64,000 bases of DNA from Kazachstania africana CBS 2517 (GCF_000304475.1 NC_018944.1:1-64000), one strand, 5' to 3'; positions 30,715 to 42,490 are shown, counted from the first letter of the stretch. The notes: generated by a model not told the origin, from the letters alone. Numbers and translations: made by a program.

Positions 30715-33700
30715 TTAAATGGCTGAGCCACATCCTCCACCACCGGGTGTTTTTATAATTATCCTATCGCCTGACTGAGCTTGGAAAGTATTCTTGCCTC
30801 CAATATTTATGATGGTGCCTGTGTCTTTTTTTATCCATAAATTTTCACCCTTCTGGCCATCAGCACCTTTGTGTAGCCCATGAGGCGCAATAACACGTCT
30901 TTCAGAGAGTATTGAAACTGATACTGGGATTCTGAATTCGATATCTCTTATTACGCCTTGTCCACCGTTATAAATACCCTTGCCCCCAGAACCTCTCCTT
31001 ACAGAAAATTCTCTAAGGATCACAGGATACCTTCTTTCAAAAACTTCAGTATCTGTCATTCTTGTATTTGTCATATTAGTATGCACAGCATCACTTCCAT
31101 GCCACCCATCTCCTCTCCATGAATTACTCCCTGCACCAGAACCTCCACAAATTGTTTCATAATATCCAAAACCCTGCGAAACTTCACTTCCATGTCCAGT
31201 TTTACTACTACTTGTACCAAAAGTTAGATTATTGCAATCACCTTGAGAATCGGCCATAATATTTAAAGTTTTAAATATCACATCAGTCACCCTTTGCGAC
31301 GTTAAAACGTTGCCTCCTACGACAGCAGCACTTGAATTTGGGCTCAAAATCGAACCTTCAGGTATTACAACAGTTATAGGATCTAGGCAACCTTGATTTA
31401 GAGGAATATCCTCTCCTACCAAACATCTCAAGCAGTACAAAATTGCAGAATAAGTTATTGCTTTAGGGGCATTAATATTCGCATATACTTGATGTGTTGT
31501 TCCTGTGAAATCAAAAATATATTCGTCTGTTAAAACGTTGAACCTCACTTTTAATTTGATTATTGATCCATCATCCATAGAATCTTGGCCAAAAAATTCT
31601 GACATTCCGCAATACTCGACCAGTTTGTTTAGCATTACCTTTATCGTCTCTGAAGCATTCAATTGAATTGCATTCATATATTTTAGTATTATTGGATAGG
31701 TGTATTCTTTGACCAGGGCTTCGATAATTTGAATACCTTTTGTATTAGCTGCAACCTGAGCTCTAAGATCGCTCATATTGTCATGAATTCTTCTTGCGCC
31801 AGAGCATCCAGGATATTTAGAAGGCTCCTCTATCAGTAATCTATAAACCAAATCTTCCTGAAAAATACCCTTCTGAACTAGGAGCTCTGAGTAAATTGCA
31901 GCACCTTCTTCATATAATTCTTTAGAGTTAGGCGGGATGGAGCCAGGTAAAATTCCACCAATATCGGCATGATGTGCTCTTGACGCCACATAGAAGAGCA
32001 ATTCGTCAGTCTCAGAGAAAGCCGGAGAAATTACAGTAATATCAGGAAGATGGGTTCCCCCTATATCTGGGTGATTTGTAATAAGAACGTCCCCAGGTTT
32101 TAATTTGTTTTCCCACAACTTGGCTTGAGCTGCTATGCAAGTTGACATTGATCCCAGATGTACAGGTACATGAGGTGCGTTAGCAACTAGGTTACCTAAC
32201 GGGTCAAAAAGTGCACATGAAAAATCAAGTCTTTCTTTCACATTAGTAGAAACTGACGTCTTTCTGAGTTGATTACCCATTTGCTCAGCAATGTCCATGA
32301 AACGGTGGCTAAAAATCGATAATAAGATGGGGTCAATTATATCCCCTTGAGTAGTCTCTTTTACATCAGTCTTCCTAATGATTTTCACATATATGTGAGA
32401 TTCCAAGACAATAGCTTCCGCATTTGGCGGGATCACATTAGTTTGCGTACCGTCTGCCAAAATTGCGGGTCCGCTAACTTTTGACCCAACAGGCATATCC
32501 TCTATCCTATAAATAGGTGTTTTCATGAATCTGTCCTCAAAAAATACATCTTTGATGTAAGAGGCCTGTTTTGTCGGGTCTGACAGTGAATATTTTCCAT
32601 TTAGTTTCTGCAATTGCGAATCCACAGATTCATTAACCTTCACAGATGATTTTCCAGCAGCTCTTACACGTATATCATCTACTACAATTTTTCTATCAGG
32701 AAAGGAAAACCCAAACTCCCTTTTATAATTATCAGAAAATTTTTTTTCAAAATTCCAATCATCCTCTTCCTGAAGTACCATTAATGGAGTTTCTGTACCT
32801 TCATATCTTAAGTTGACATATTTTTCAATATTAATATCTTTTAACGCAAATCCTTGTTCAACAAGATCATTGTTTGCCAATCTAGATAATTCGTCGAATC
32901 TAGCTTTTACTTGTGAAATTGTGCCTAAATCGTTAATGATTAAGGAGCATGGCTCCTGCTTCTCTTGAACAACATTTGCCAGGAATATACCATAAGCAGA
33001 TAATACTGAAGAATATCTATGGATGATAACCGTGTCAATGCCTAGAGATTCTGCAACAGATACAGCATGTTGACCACCAGCGCCACCAAAGGCCACCAAT
33101 CTATGTTGGGAGACCATATGCCCTTTGGCCTCGGTAATAGCTCTTATTGGCCTTGCCATTGCCTCATTTGCAACTTTAACGAACCCATGAGCAATTTCTG
33201 CGACTGACAAATTCAAAGAAGAATCTTCGTTGATTTTCTTGGCTAATTCGTTGAATTTGTTAGTAGTTGTAACCACATCTAAGGATTCATCACAGTTGAG
33301 TCCAAATATATTGGGAAAGAACTCTGGGACCAAGCGACCTAGTATTAGATTTGCATCAGTAATTGTTAGTGGACCACCTTTCCTATATGCTGCAGGGCCG
33401 GGCTCTGCAGTTGCTGAATCTGGTCCCACCTTGAAGAGACCATTCTCCCAACTCAAAATGGAGCTTCCACCGGCAGCTACTGTGTGTATGTCTAGTTGTG
33501 GAGATTGAATAATTATTCCCGCAGTTTTTGTTTCAAAAACGTGATCTAGTTTGTTATTTCCAAATCTACTGACATCGGTGGAAGTACCTCCCATATCAAA
33601 TCCAATCAATGGGATATTATTACAGGCATCAAAACACGTTTTAGAATACCCTACAACACCTCCTGCAGGACCAGACAGGATTGATTTGAGTCCAGTAAAT

Positions 33701-34569
33701 CGGTCACCATCGACCAAGCCACCGTCGGACTGCATGAACTGGATGCTGGTATTTTCGGAATTAGCCAGTCCTCTAGAAATGCTCGCTAGGTAGTCTTTAA
33801 TTACAGGAGTAAGATATGCATCAGCGACAGCACTATGTGCTCTTGGTAAAAATTTAATCATAGGAGAAACTTGATGGGATAGAGATACATGTTTGAATCC
33901 CATTTCTTGAGCAATTTTTCCCACCAAAATTTCATGAGCTGGGTATGTATAAGAATACAGAAATGCTATAGCAAGTGCTCTTATACCACTATCAAAAATG
34001 TTCTTCAACACCTCTTTGACCTCTTGTTCATTCGGTTTCTTGAGAACTCTGATAATTTCACCGCTGGTTCCTTCGAAAGTGTTATCTATTGATGATGATA
34101 TAGATTTTTTGAAAGGATATTGTTCAGAGAAATCTTCGAGGGTTACTCTCTCGTCAATTTCAGCAACAATTTGGTACAATGGCTCAGGTTTTTCAATTTT
34201 TAAATTAAAGATCTTTGGTCTTGTTTGATCGCCTATTAACAATGAATCCTTAAACCCCTTAGTAGTGATGAAGGCACATCGTTCACCATTTCTTTCTAAT
34301 GCACAATTGGTAGCTAATGTAGTGCCTATTCTAATACTTGCAACATTAGATATGTCCAAGGGAATTCCTCTTGGGATCTCTCTATTTTCATATATTTCAA
34401 GTACCCTTCTAATGCCCTCCAATGGGGCATCGGAGTAGTTATTTGGATCCACTGAAAGAAGTTTGATTATTATATCGCCATTTGAATCTTCAACTCCTCT
34501 ATTAGCAACCACATCAGTAAACGTTCCACCGCGATCAATGGCAATTCTTATATTCCCACGTTTGGCCAT
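30715..34569 (-). CDS. OXP1: ATP-dependent 5-oxoprolinase
   Basis: A 1284-residue protein (S. cerevisiae Oxp1 has 1286) that opens 5-oxo-L-proline to L-glutamate with ATP in glutathione turnover; cytosolic. The N-terminal half is the hydantoinase A fold, with the phosphate-binding IAIDRGGTFTDVVA at about residues 8-21, GFDMGGTSTDVSR at about 325 and GGAGGQHA at about 500. The C-terminal half, from about residue 740, is the hydantoinase B fold, with RAHHADIGG and a C-terminal TPGGGGCG. One uninterrupted frame, full length, ATG at 34569. It is the most telomere-proximal of the conserved core genes, equivalent to YKL215C. Confidence 0.95.
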   Translation of the reverse strand: MAKRGNIRIAIDRGGTFTDVVANRGVEDSNGDIIIKLLSVDPNNYSDAPLEGIRRVLEIYENREIPRGIPLDISNVASIRIGTTLATNCALERNGERCAFITTKGFKDSLLIGDQTRPKIFNLKIEKPEPLYQIVAEIDERVTLEDFSEQYPFKKSISSSIDNTFEGTSGEIIRVLKKPNEQEVKEVLKNIFDSGIRALAIAFLYSYTYPAHEILVGKIAQEMGFKHVSLSHQVSPMIKFLPRAHSAVADAYLTPVIKDYLASISRGLANSENTSIQFMQSDGGLVDGDRFTGLKSILSGPAGGVVGYSKTCFDACNNIPLIGFDMGGTSTDVSRFGNNKLDHVFETKTAGIIIQSPQLDIHTVAAGGSSILSWENGLFKVGPDSATAEPGPAAYRKGGPLTITDANLILGRLVPEFFPNIFGLNCDESLDVVTTTNKFNELAKKINEDSSLNLSVAEIAHGFVKVANEAMARPIRAITEAKGHMVSQHRLVAFGGAGGQHAVSVAESLGIDTVIIHRYSSVLSAYGIFLANVVQEKQEPCSLIINDLGTISQVKARFDELSRLANNDLVEQGFALKDINIEKYVNLRYEGTETPLMVLQEEDDWNFEKKFSDNYKREFGFSFPDRKIVVDDIRVRAAGKSSVKVNESVDSQLQKLNGKYSLSDPTKQASYIKDVFFEDRFMKTPIYRIEDMPVGSKVSGPAILADGTQTNVIPPNAEAIVLESHIYVKIIRKTDVKETTQGDIIDPILLSIFSHRFMDIAEQMGNQLRKTSVSTNVKERLDFSCALFDPLGNLVANAPHVPVHLGSMSTCIAAQAKLWENKLKPGDVLITNHPDIGGTHLPDITVISPAFSETDELLFYVASRAHHADIGGILPGSIPPNSKELYEEGAAIYSELLVQKGIFQEDLVYRLLIEEPSKYPGCSGARRIHDNMSDLRAQVAANTKGIQIIEALVKEYTYPIILKYMNAIQLNASETIKVMLNKLVEYCGMSEFFGQDSMDDGSIIKLKVRFNVLTDEYIFDFTGTTHQVYANINAPKAITYSAILYCLRCLVGEDIPLNQGCLDPITVVIPEGSILSPNSSAAVVGGNVLTSQRVTDVIFKTLNIMADSQGDCNNLTFGTSSSKTGHGSEVSQGFGYYETICGGSGAGSNSWRGDGWHGSDAVHTNMTNTRMTDTEVFERRYPVILREFSVRRGSGGKGIYNGGQGVIRDIEFRIPVSVSILSERRVIAPHGLHKGADGQKGENLWIKKDTGTIINIGGKNTFQAQSGDRIIIKTPGGGGCGSAI

Positions 34570-34818
34570 CCCAAAATAGTAGTAATTAGACTAGATGATA
34601 TGGTTATGATAGAAAATAGGAACAGTTCTACTTTGCCAATATAAGAAAATATATCAATATACTATTAAAGGTATAACATAAATGAATCAAGTCAACTTTT
34701 ATATGCAGCATTAATTAAGAAATATATTAATTCGCTCGGTTAGCATATAGTATCCGGGACATTTACAGATGACAGTATTAATCAGTCCATACTTATATAA
34801 CATAATTACAAAATACTA

Positions 34819-35379
34819 TTAACTCTTCATGTATGCATCCAATTCAGCATCAAGATCTTCGATACTTTTCGGTTTTTCTTTGGTTTTATTAGCCACTCCT
34901 CTCCTACCACTATTGCTAGGACGACCATGTTGACTGCGATTGTAGTGACTACCGTATGAGCCATGCGACTTCGGTCTATTTGGTTTCCTATGTTGCTCAA
35001 AGATTTCCACCTGTAGCAGTGCATCGTCCAGCTGATGGTTATTATAGTGCTGTACAAAGCTTTCCATTTTGCCTTTATCAGTCAGTTCAAAGATACATGT
35101 TCTTGACTCCTTATTGTCATAAAATTTTATATAAACGGGGTCAGTATCATCATTTGATGCCTTGATTAGGTCTTCTATTGTGAAATCAGATACAGACAAT
35201 GGGATGTCCTTTATTTTGACTCTTTTCTTTGGTGGTTCTGTTGGTACATTTCTACGATCTCTTTCCATTCCCAGCCTAGATTCGAGAGAGTTTCTTAAAT
35301 CTCTACGACGGTAACTTGTGACATGATGTCTGCTACCTTGAGTCTCCATATCGGTGTTCCCTTGCAATTGATCACTCAT
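34819..35379 (-). CDS. YRA2: RNA-binding mRNA export factor, REF family
   Basis: A 186-residue protein (S. cerevisiae Yra2 has 203). The N-terminus is basic and arginine-rich, the centre has an RRM-like region (about 60-130, KDIPLSVSDFTIEDLIKA), and the C-terminus is basic and Gly/Ser/Arg-rich, ending in the short acidic box SIEDLDAELDAYMKS typical of REF proteins. Yra2 binds RNA and Mex67 in nuclear mRNA export. The RRM is diverged, so identity leans partly on its place between OXP1 and DOA1, exactly as in S. cerevisiae. Confidence 0.85.
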   Translation of the reverse strand: MSDQLQGNTDMETQGSRHHVTSYRRRDLRNSLESRLGMERDRRNVPTEPPKKRVKIKDIPLSVSDFTIEDLIKASNDDTDPVYIKFYDNKESRTCIFELTDKGKMESFVQHYNNHQLDDALLQVEIFEQHRKPNRPKSHGSYGSHYNRSQHGRPSNSGRRGVANKTKEKPKSIEDLDAELDAYMKS

Positions 35380-35534
35380 TGTTGTGTGTGGTCGCTACCT
35401 GTATTTCCTTCATTGGGTATCAAACTTTCTGGCTCTTTTTAAATTTATCTTTTTTCACATATTAAATCCAAGATACTCCGTTTTAAACAAAATAAGTATA
35501 ATGATTATTTGTATATGAAAACATACTATATAAA

Positions 35535-37721
35535 CTAGTTCAAATCATCGAAAAGGTCGTGAAACCTTTTATTACCACTGTAGAGATTTCTTATTTTCAC
35601 TAACCAGGATATCGACTTGGAAAATTGTCTGAGACTTGGCTCTAGAGTTGCAAGGTTACCATAGGCCACAAGTAATCTATATGCGGCTTCTTCTGATTCT
35701 TGGTACTCTTCAAGCACACCAAATTTGTTATTGATTGCGTCGGCAACAACAGGAATGGCGTCTAATAGTGATTTATTGGATTGGCTCTCTGATAAGATTA
35801 AAACACTGTAGTTGAAGGCTAGAGTGGCAACAGAAATTGCCAAATTTTGAGATTGACGTTTCACAGCTTCAGGAAATATTGTATCAATAGTTTCAAAGAT
35901 AGAAGTGTAAACTTTTGAGGATGACATAAGTGCCATCCCCCAATTTTTATTCTTGAAGCAATTGACCAATATCCGAATAGTTAGCATGGTAGTTGTTATG
36001 TTTCTAGTTCCTAGACCCTCATCGATAAATTCATGAATATCATCTGATTTTGATAATTTATCCACTATAAGTCGTATGATGTCGTAGGCAGGCACTTTAT
36101 TAGACCATTTTTGCTTAATTGTCATGGCATAATTATATAATACGTCCCAGCTATTTTCTAGATCATTCAAAGCGGCGCCAATGGTGGCTAAATCATCATC
36201 ATTGAATGTATTTTCATTAGCATTGAATTTTACTATACCATTAAAGATTGAATCAGGAGTGAAGCTCTTCATCGACAAGTATTTCTTAACAGGTAAAACT
36301 TTCATATTTGAAATATCAACAGCTGGAGCAGCAGGAGGTACTTTTTTCTCAGCATTATTAGTGTCAAGAGATACCCCACTTGTATTCTTTATGATGAAAT
36401 TGACAATTTGATCTTTGTATTCAGCAGGTAAATTATAACGAAGAATGAACTTATCTGCCACATCATACACATTATCGTTAGTATTTACTGGTAACTTTAA
36501 TGGAGGCTTCCCCTCTTCTATGTCAACGTCAAATACGAAATCATATAATTTACCTTCATATTCAACTTTCTTATCGCTACTAGTTGCGGTTGATCCAACG
36601 ACATCACCGACTTTAATCCATTTACCATTAGAGAACTGATGCGCTTCGATGACTCCAGAGGGGGCTTTTACAACTACAATTTTGCCTTCTTTACCATTAT
36701 TTGTTTGCAAGATCTCGTATGGGGACAATTTTGACTCGTCAAAACCCATTTCTTGAGGGTTTAAAGTTGAACTTTCTAACTGTTGCTCAAATTCTTTAAG
36801 TTCTTCCTGAGATGACACTCTAGAGTGATCTGTAGTAAATATTCTTACAGTGTTGTCACTTGATCCGACAATAATATCGTTATTTGGTAAGAAATCCACA
36901 CACCAGATGGAGATAGCTGGAAATCTCAAAACTTGTTTGACATTCCCGTTATCATTTAGGTCCCAGATTCTTACAGATCTGTCTTCTCCGCAACTTACAA
37001 GTTGATATGTATTTGGATTATATTTGATTTGGTAAACAAAACTTTCGTGACCTTCCAGGGTCATAATGATTTTACCATCTTTATTGAAAATTTTGACGGA
37101 ACCATCATTTGAACAAGTAACAAATCTGTCGTTATCTAGGACGTGGACGTATCTAATAACATCGCTATGAATATTCGACAAAGTTTTCAATAGTTTGTTG
37201 TTTTGCCACAATTTAATGGTCTTGTCAGCAGAAACTGTGATGAAGGAGTCGTTGTCAATAAATTTAGCATTCCAAACGGAGGCATTGTGGCCTTGAAGAT
37301 TACATTTCAATTGTGCATTAGACCAAACTTTCGAAGTTTTATCCCAACTTCCACTGATTACGTCACCATTTGAAACGTTAACTTCTAATGAACAAACATT
37401 GCTTTCATGGCCTATGAGAGTAAAATCGGGTTCAATAAGATGATCGGTCGTGTTAGAGATATCTTCCATGGATATACCATGGATCAAAGATTCTTGGCCA
37501 CCAAAGTATATTATCTGATGGATTGGATCGAAGCAAATTGAATTCAAGAATTTTGTAGAATGGAACATGATTCTGTTATCCCAAGAGGACTCAGTACCAT
37601 TGTATGTCCAAACGCGCATGGTACCATCTCTGGACACAGTGGCGAACTTATCATTTGCAATTGCTACAATATCCTTAACGTCTTGGTCGTGGCCTTTCAA
37701 AGATGCGCTTAATTGAAACAT
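35535..37721 (-). CDS. DOA1: WD-repeat Cdc48 cofactor Doa1/Ufd3
   Basis: 728 residues (S. cerevisiae 715). WD40 repeats fill about residues 1-300 (GHDQDVKDI...TMRVW, GHESNVCSL...TSKVW, GHNASVWNA...TIKLW, GHESFVYQI...SVRIWD). A PFU ubiquitin-binding domain lies at about 360-450 (NGKWIKVGDVVGS, LYDFVFDVDI) and a PUL domain at about 480-728, which binds the Cdc48 C-terminus. Doa1 helps keep free ubiquitin levels up and sorts ubiquitinated cargo. Upstream, TTTTCCACC (about 37775) differs by one base from the reverse complement of the Rpn4 site; this is weak. Confidence 0.95.
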   Translation of the reverse strand: MFQLSASLKGHDQDVKDIVAIANDKFATVSRDGTMRVWTYNGTESSWDNRIMFHSTKFLNSICFDPIHQIIYFGGQESLIHGISMEDISNTTDHLIEPDFTLIGHESNVCSLEVNVSNGDVISGSWDKTSKVWSNAQLKCNLQGHNASVWNAKFIDNDSFITVSADKTIKLWQNNKLLKTLSNIHSDVIRYVHVLDNDRFVTCSNDGSVKIFNKDGKIIMTLEGHESFVYQIKYNPNTYQLVSCGEDRSVRIWDLNDNGNVKQVLRFPAISIWCVDFLPNNDIIVGSSDNTVRIFTTDHSRVSSQEELKEFEQQLESSTLNPQEMGFDESKLSPYEILQTNNGKEGKIVVVKAPSGVIEAHQFSNGKWIKVGDVVGSTATSSDKKVEYEGKLYDFVFDVDIEEGKPPLKLPVNTNDNVYDVADKFILRYNLPAEYKDQIVNFIIKNTSGVSLDTNNAEKKVPPAAPAVDISNMKVLPVKKYLSMKSFTPDSIFNGIVKFNANENTFNDDDLATIGAALNDLENSWDVLYNYAMTIKQKWSNKVPAYDIIRLIVDKLSKSDDIHEFIDEGLGTRNITTTMLTIRILVNCFKNKNWGMALMSSSKVYTSIFETIDTIFPEAVKRQSQNLAISVATLAFNYSVLILSESQSNKSLLDAIPVVADAINNKFGVLEEYQESEEAAYRLLVAYGNLATLEPSLRQFSKSISWLVKIRNLYSGNKRFHDLFDDLN

Positions 37722-38481
37722 ATTCTCAGTGTTGCGGTTGGTACTTTCTGCTATTTTCTTGCAGTGTGTTAATTTTTTCCACCTTAATAAGCTTGAATAT
37801 CTCCTGCTGTAATAAGAAGAAATCGAAAAACACAGAAAGAATACGGTAATTTAGCTTGTACACTGGAAGTAGCGACCTTGATATATGGCTCTTACGCCCA
37901 AGATTGTGGAATTATACAATTATTAATTTTGCTCTTTCACACTCGCATCTAAAAAATTAAAACTTTAAATGCTTTCCTATCCACACTAATTATTAAAATA
38001 GAATATTTCGAAAATTCTGAAAAAAAGCCAAGAAAGCAAACATTATACACTTAGAACAATAGTATACCGTGAATCATACATAGCAAACCATAATAACCAT
38101 TTTTAACCACCATTAGAAATGCAAATTTCATCTTTAAAATTCACTCGAGGAGCATCAATTTTTTTGTTATTTTTCAAAGTTCGCGGTGTCCCTCGGCTTC
38201 GTTTGTTTTCGTTCCCTGGAAAAACGTAACAAATTTTGTGCTGTCCTGAAGATCCGGCCTCGAAAAACCTTTAAGCTGTTGATTATTGTTATTTATATAA
38301 GCACATTCATTATTCGAAACAGTAATACCTTGTGTTGTGACGTTAACCTTTTAATTGTTTTCGTTAAGTTTTCAATTGCCAAGCTCTGGAGGAAGTTCCA
38401 ATTTTTTTTCTGTAAAACTGGTTTTTCACTGTAAACTTTACACGTTTTCTCCTATTTTCACTGCTGTTTCTGTTCTAAACC
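37722..38481. other. Divergent promoter region DOA1/SAC1
   Basis: 760 bp between the starts of DOA1 and SAC1. Short frames within are not protein-like. No distinct element beyond A/T tracts was recognised with confidence. Confidence 0.5.
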
Positions 38482-40380
38482 ATGTCCTGCCCTCTTTTAT
38501 TTGCTCAGACACCCGAAGGTTTATACTTCAAACCAGCTACTTCTGCTGAGAAGACAGAAGAAGATGCTGTTATCTTCCTTTCATCCCATGATCATTCAGT
38601 TAGATCTGTTGACGTGGAAAATTTCCCAATTCAATCTAACAATATGAGAAAAATCTCTGCTCTATTAGGTTTCATTAGATTGAAATTGAACACTTATGCT
38701 ATTATTGCTGATACCGTGGATGAAGTCGGTAAATTTAATGATTTACATGCAATTTATAAAGTTTTAAACTATTCAGTCATCGCATCAAATTTAAACGCTA
38801 GAGTCGACTCTGATGAATCCGAATATTTGAAACTATTGAATTTACAATTGAAAAATGCTGACTTATTCTTTTCTTATACTTACGATTTAACTAATTCACT
38901 ACAAAGAAATGAATCCATTGGTAATAACACATTTTACAATTGGTCTAAATGTGACGAAAGATTCTTTTGGAACTATTACATTACTAAGGACTTAAGAAAA
39001 TTATCTGAGACTGATTCGCGTGTCAGCAAATTCGTCCAACCAGTCATTTATGGTAATGCTAACTGCACTAATACTGTTTTCAATTCCGTTCCAATTCAAA
39101 TCAGCCTGATTACAAGACGTAGTATTTTCAGAGCAGGAACGAGATATTTCCGTCGTGGCATTGATGAAAATGGTAACGTAGCAAACTTTAATGAAACTGA
39201 ACAAATTTTAATTATTAGAAACGATGCCAACGAAAAAAACATTTTCTCATTTTTACAAACTAGAGGTTCCGTTCCAGTCTATTGGGCTGAGATTAACAAT
39301 TTGAAATACAAACCAAATTTAGTTTTAGGCGAAGAAAACTCTTTTGCGGCCACAAAGGCTCATTTTGATCAACAAGTTTCGTTGTACGGTGACAACTACT
39401 TAGTTAATCTTGTTAATCAAAAGGGTCATGAATTACCAATTAAAAACTCATATGAAACTGTTGTTGAAGAATTACAAAATCCAAAAGTTCATTACACGTA
39501 CTTTGACTTCCATCATGAATGTCGTAACATGAAATGGCACAGAGTCAAATTATTATTGGATCAATTATCCAAAATGGGCTTAAGTAACGCTGATTTCTTC
39601 CACAAGAGAGTTATCAATAACTCGCAATCTGAGGTCTTGAATCTTCAAACTTCTGTCGTAAGAACTAACTGTATGGATTGCTTAGATAGAACTAACGTTG
39701 TTCAATCCGTTCTAGCACACTGGGTCCTACAAAAAATGTTTGAAACTTCACACGTCGCAATCGAGAACCAACCATGGGAATTAGACTCCAATTTGTTAAC
39801 CATTTTCCAAAATCTATGGGCTGACAATGCCGATGCAGTTAGTATATCTTACTCTGGTACAGGTGCTTTGAAGACTGATTTTACAAGAACGGGGAAGCGT
39901 ACATATATGGGTGCCTTCAATGATCTTGTCAACTCCATTTCCCGTTATTATCAAAACAATTTAACAGATGGTCCAAGACAAGATTCTTATGACTTATTCT
40001 TGGGAGGTTTCCAGCCATATTTGGGCCACATGTCTTCTCCTTTTGCTGACAGAAGACCAATAGTTATACAATTCTTGCCAACTATTTTAGTTGCATCTTT
40101 GACTGTGTTCGGTGCGACAATCTTTTTCCCAAAGAACCATTTCACAAGCTCCAAAAATTTACTCTTCTTCCTTATTTCATCGCTCATTTTAGCGGTTTCT
40201 TCTACACTTATTGTCAATAACGGTCTGCAGTTTGTCAACTGGCCCAAGTTAGTTGATTTAGGATTCCTAATTGTTGAACATACACATAATGAGGAAAAGC
40301 AATTTAAAGGTTTGAAATACTTACAAAATCCAAAATATATCAAACCTAATAAGTCTACGAATAATAAGCGTCTGGATTAG
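38482..40380 (+). CDS. SAC1: Phosphoinositide phosphatase Sac1
   Basis: 632 residues (S. cerevisiae 623). It dephosphorylates PI4P at the ER and Golgi. The Sac domain covers about residues 40-500, with the CX5R catalytic motif NCMDCLDRTN and nucleophile Cys397. Two C-terminal membrane segments lie at about 530-553 and 561-585, followed by a basic tail, giving the ER anchor. Strong, A-ending yeast codon use suggests good expression. It is adjacent to DOA1 as in S. cerevisiae. Confidence 0.97.
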   Translation: MSCPLLFAQTPEGLYFKPATSAEKTEEDAVIFLSSHDHSVRSVDVENFPIQSNNMRKISALLGFIRLKLNTYAIIADTVDEVGKFNDLHAIYKVLNYSVIASNLNARVDSDESEYLKLLNLQLKNADLFFSYTYDLTNSLQRNESIGNNTFYNWSKCDERFFWNYYITKDLRKLSETDSRVSKFVQPVIYGNANCTNTVFNSVPIQISLITRRSIFRAGTRYFRRGIDENGNVANFNETEQILIIRNDANEKNIFSFLQTRGSVPVYWAEINNLKYKPNLVLGEENSFAATKAHFDQQVSLYGDNYLVNLVNQKGHELPIKNSYETVVEELQNPKVHYTYFDFHHECRNMKWHRVKLLLDQLSKMGLSNADFFHKRVINNSQSEVLNLQTSVVRTNCMDCLDRTNVVQSVLAHWVLQKMFETSHVAIENQPWELDSNLLTIFQNLWADNADAVSISYSGTGALKTDFTRTGKRTYMGAFNDLVNSISRYYQNNLTDGPRQDSYDLFLGGFQPYLGHMSSPFADRRPIVIQFLPTILVASLTVFGATIFFPKNHFTSSKNLLFFLISSLILAVSSTLIVNNGLQFVNWPKLVDLGFLIVEHTHNEEKQFKGLKYLQNPKYIKPNKSTNNKRLD

Positions 40381-40473
40381 TTTCTGTTTATATTTTCCTA
40401 ATTCTATACAACTTTAAATATGTATTTGTAATAAAAAAAGATAATAAGAAAATGCTTAAAATTTTTCTATCGT

Positions 40474-41922
40474 CTATTCACATAAGTCATGAATAAATTG
40501 TTTAACATTACTTGATTTCATTAAAGCTTCTCCAACAAGAAATCCATGAACTCCTTCTTCCTTATAGTTAGAAGCGTCACTGGCACTAGTAATACCAGAT
40601 AAAGCAATCAACAATGTACCTTCAGGAGCTGAATCGATAAGTTTACTCGTTGTATTTAGATCAACATTGAATGAATGTAAATCTCTGTTATTTACACCAA
40701 TAACCTTTGCACCAACTTCTAAAGCACGATGCAACTCTTCTTTAGAGTTAACTTCAACTAATGGCACCATTCCCATTACATTAATAGTATAATTGTATAA
40801 TTCAATTAATTGTTCCTGACTTAACATCTTAACAATCAATAATACAGTATCAGCTCCTGCTAATCTTGCCTCTAAGATTTGATATTTGCAGAAAATAAAC
40901 TCTTTTCTTAGTACACATGGCCTTTCAGATGGATTTGATTGATATTCTAGGTCCAGTATTTTTCTGACATTAATTAAATCTTGTAAAGTACCTTTAAACC
41001 AATGTGGTTCGGTTAAGACAGAGATAGCAGATGCACCTGCTTTAGCATATTTCAGAGCTTGTTCTGCTGCAATAGCATCTATACAAATATCACCCTTTGA
41101 AGGCGACGCACGTTTGACTTCAGCAAGAACAGCAGCCCTCTTTGAACCTTTATTTAGCTGTAATCTTTCATAAAAGTTTTGAATCTTTGGTGCCAAGCCT
41201 AATTTAAAATTTGCTTCGAGGTCAGAGGCAGTAAAACCTGGAATTTCCATTTGCTTAGAGACATCAGTTTTTCTTTGAGCGTAGATACGATCTAATATGG
41301 ATTCTTTAGTTTTTTTACTGACATTTTCAGCCCAAGTACCACCGGTAATATTTAAAATATTTTTTATCATTAGATGACCTTCCTCAGTTAATATAGACTC
41401 TGGATGGAATTGTACACCTTCAATAGTGTAAACCTTGTGTCTAATACCCATGATGATACCATTCTCAGTTCTTGCTGAAACTTCTAATTCATCAGGAAGA
41501 GATTCTTCAGTACCTGCCAAGGAATGGTACCTCGTGACTGCGACACCTTGAGGCACACCTTTAAAGAAGCCCTTGTTGTCATGGAATATAGGAGAAGTTT
41601 TACCATGGACGATTTCGCCGGCGTAAGAGACTTCACCTCCAAACACTTCGAACATACATTGCTGACCCATACAAATACCGAAGATTGGGATCTTACCGGC
41701 AAAGAACCTGATTGCATCTCTTGAAACACCTGAATCAGTGGTTGGATGGCCTGGCCCTGGAGAAATAACGAGGACATCCGGGTTTAAATCGTTAATTTCT
41801 TCTACTGTAATCTTGTCATTGCGGAAAACTTTAACGTTTGCACCTTCTTGGCAGATATATTCGTATACGTTCCAAGTAAAGGAATCGTAGTTATCAATCA
41901 ACACAACGTTCTTACCAGACAT
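40474..41922 (-). CDS. TRP3: Anthranilate synthase glutaminase / indole-3-glycerol-phosphate synthase
   Basis: 482 residues (S. cerevisiae 484). A fused bifunctional enzyme of tryptophan synthesis. Residues 1-195 are the glutamine amidotransferase, with nucleophile Cys84 in GICMGQQC and the FHPES His-Glu pair; this part supplies ammonia to Trp2. Residues about 215-482 are indole-glycerol-phosphate synthase with [26 protein letters not shown] and GVNNRDL. A near-consensus Gcn4 site, ATGAGTAA on the minus strand at about 42016, lies upstream; this is a weak call. Confidence 0.97.
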   Translation of the reverse strand: MSGKNVVLIDNYDSFTWNVYEYICQEGANVKVFRNDKITVEEINDLNPDVLVISPGPGHPTTDSGVSRDAIRFFAGKIPIFGICMGQQCMFEVFGGEVSYAGEIVHGKTSPIFHDNKGFFKGVPQGVAVTRYHSLAGTEESLPDELEVSARTENGIIMGIRHKVYTIEGVQFHPESILTEEGHLMIKNILNITGGTWAENVSKKTKESILDRIYAQRKTDVSKQMEIPGFTASDLEANFKLGLAPKIQNFYERLQLNKGSKRAAVLAEVKRASPSKGDICIDAIAAEQALKYAKAGASAISVLTEPHWFKGTLQDLINVRKILDLEYQSNPSERPCVLRKEFIFCKYQILEARLAGADTVLLIVKMLSQEQLIELYNYTINVMGMVPLVEVNSKEELHRALEVGAKVIGVNNRDLHSFNVDLNTTSKLIDSAPEGTLLIALSGITSASDASNYKEEGVHGFLVGEALMKSSNVKQFIHDLCE

Positions 41923-42490
41923 AGCTTGCTAACCGTTTAACACTTGTTGTAATGGTTCCTTATAGAGAGAAGTTTTGTATCGAAATAGCTGACGAGCTTT
42001 TTTCTCACCATAAAATTACTCATCGCATGTCGAGAAAATATCGACTGAAAAAAGTTGAGATCAAAATATGGAGACCACTGACAACGCTGCAGCCTAACAC
42101 ATGTACTATAGCATCATCCATACCTCCTACAAGAATACTGTATAGTGTAATGTATATATATATATATATATAATCTTATTTTGCAATAACATGCATTTAT
42201 AAGCACAAGTAGTTGTAAAAAGGCGCAAGAACTTGCCACGAGGCACAAACGAGGGATCAACGATAGTTTTCGCTTCTGATGAAAGCTGGATCATCCAACA
42301 ATCATAGATCAATCAGATAATAGAGGACTCTTCACCTCTATCTTCGAGTGTTGGACTGATACAATGTATATTGCGATTGCGATCAAAATTTTTGTAGCGA
42401 TTTTTTTGAACACGAAAACAGCAATAAACAAGAAGAAGTTAAGAATATTCCAATAGAACTCTAAAACAGTGCCATCAACAGAAACAAGGC
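41923..42490. other. Divergent promoter region TRP3/CDC11 with TA microsatellite
   Basis: 568 bp between the TRP3 and CDC11 starts. It contains a TA dinucleotide run at about 42153-42172. No gene. Confidence 0.6.

Noticed and set aside
42152..42173. TA dinucleotide run in the TRP3-CDC11 promoter
   Set aside because: An ordinary short microsatellite in AT-rich yeast intergenic DNA.
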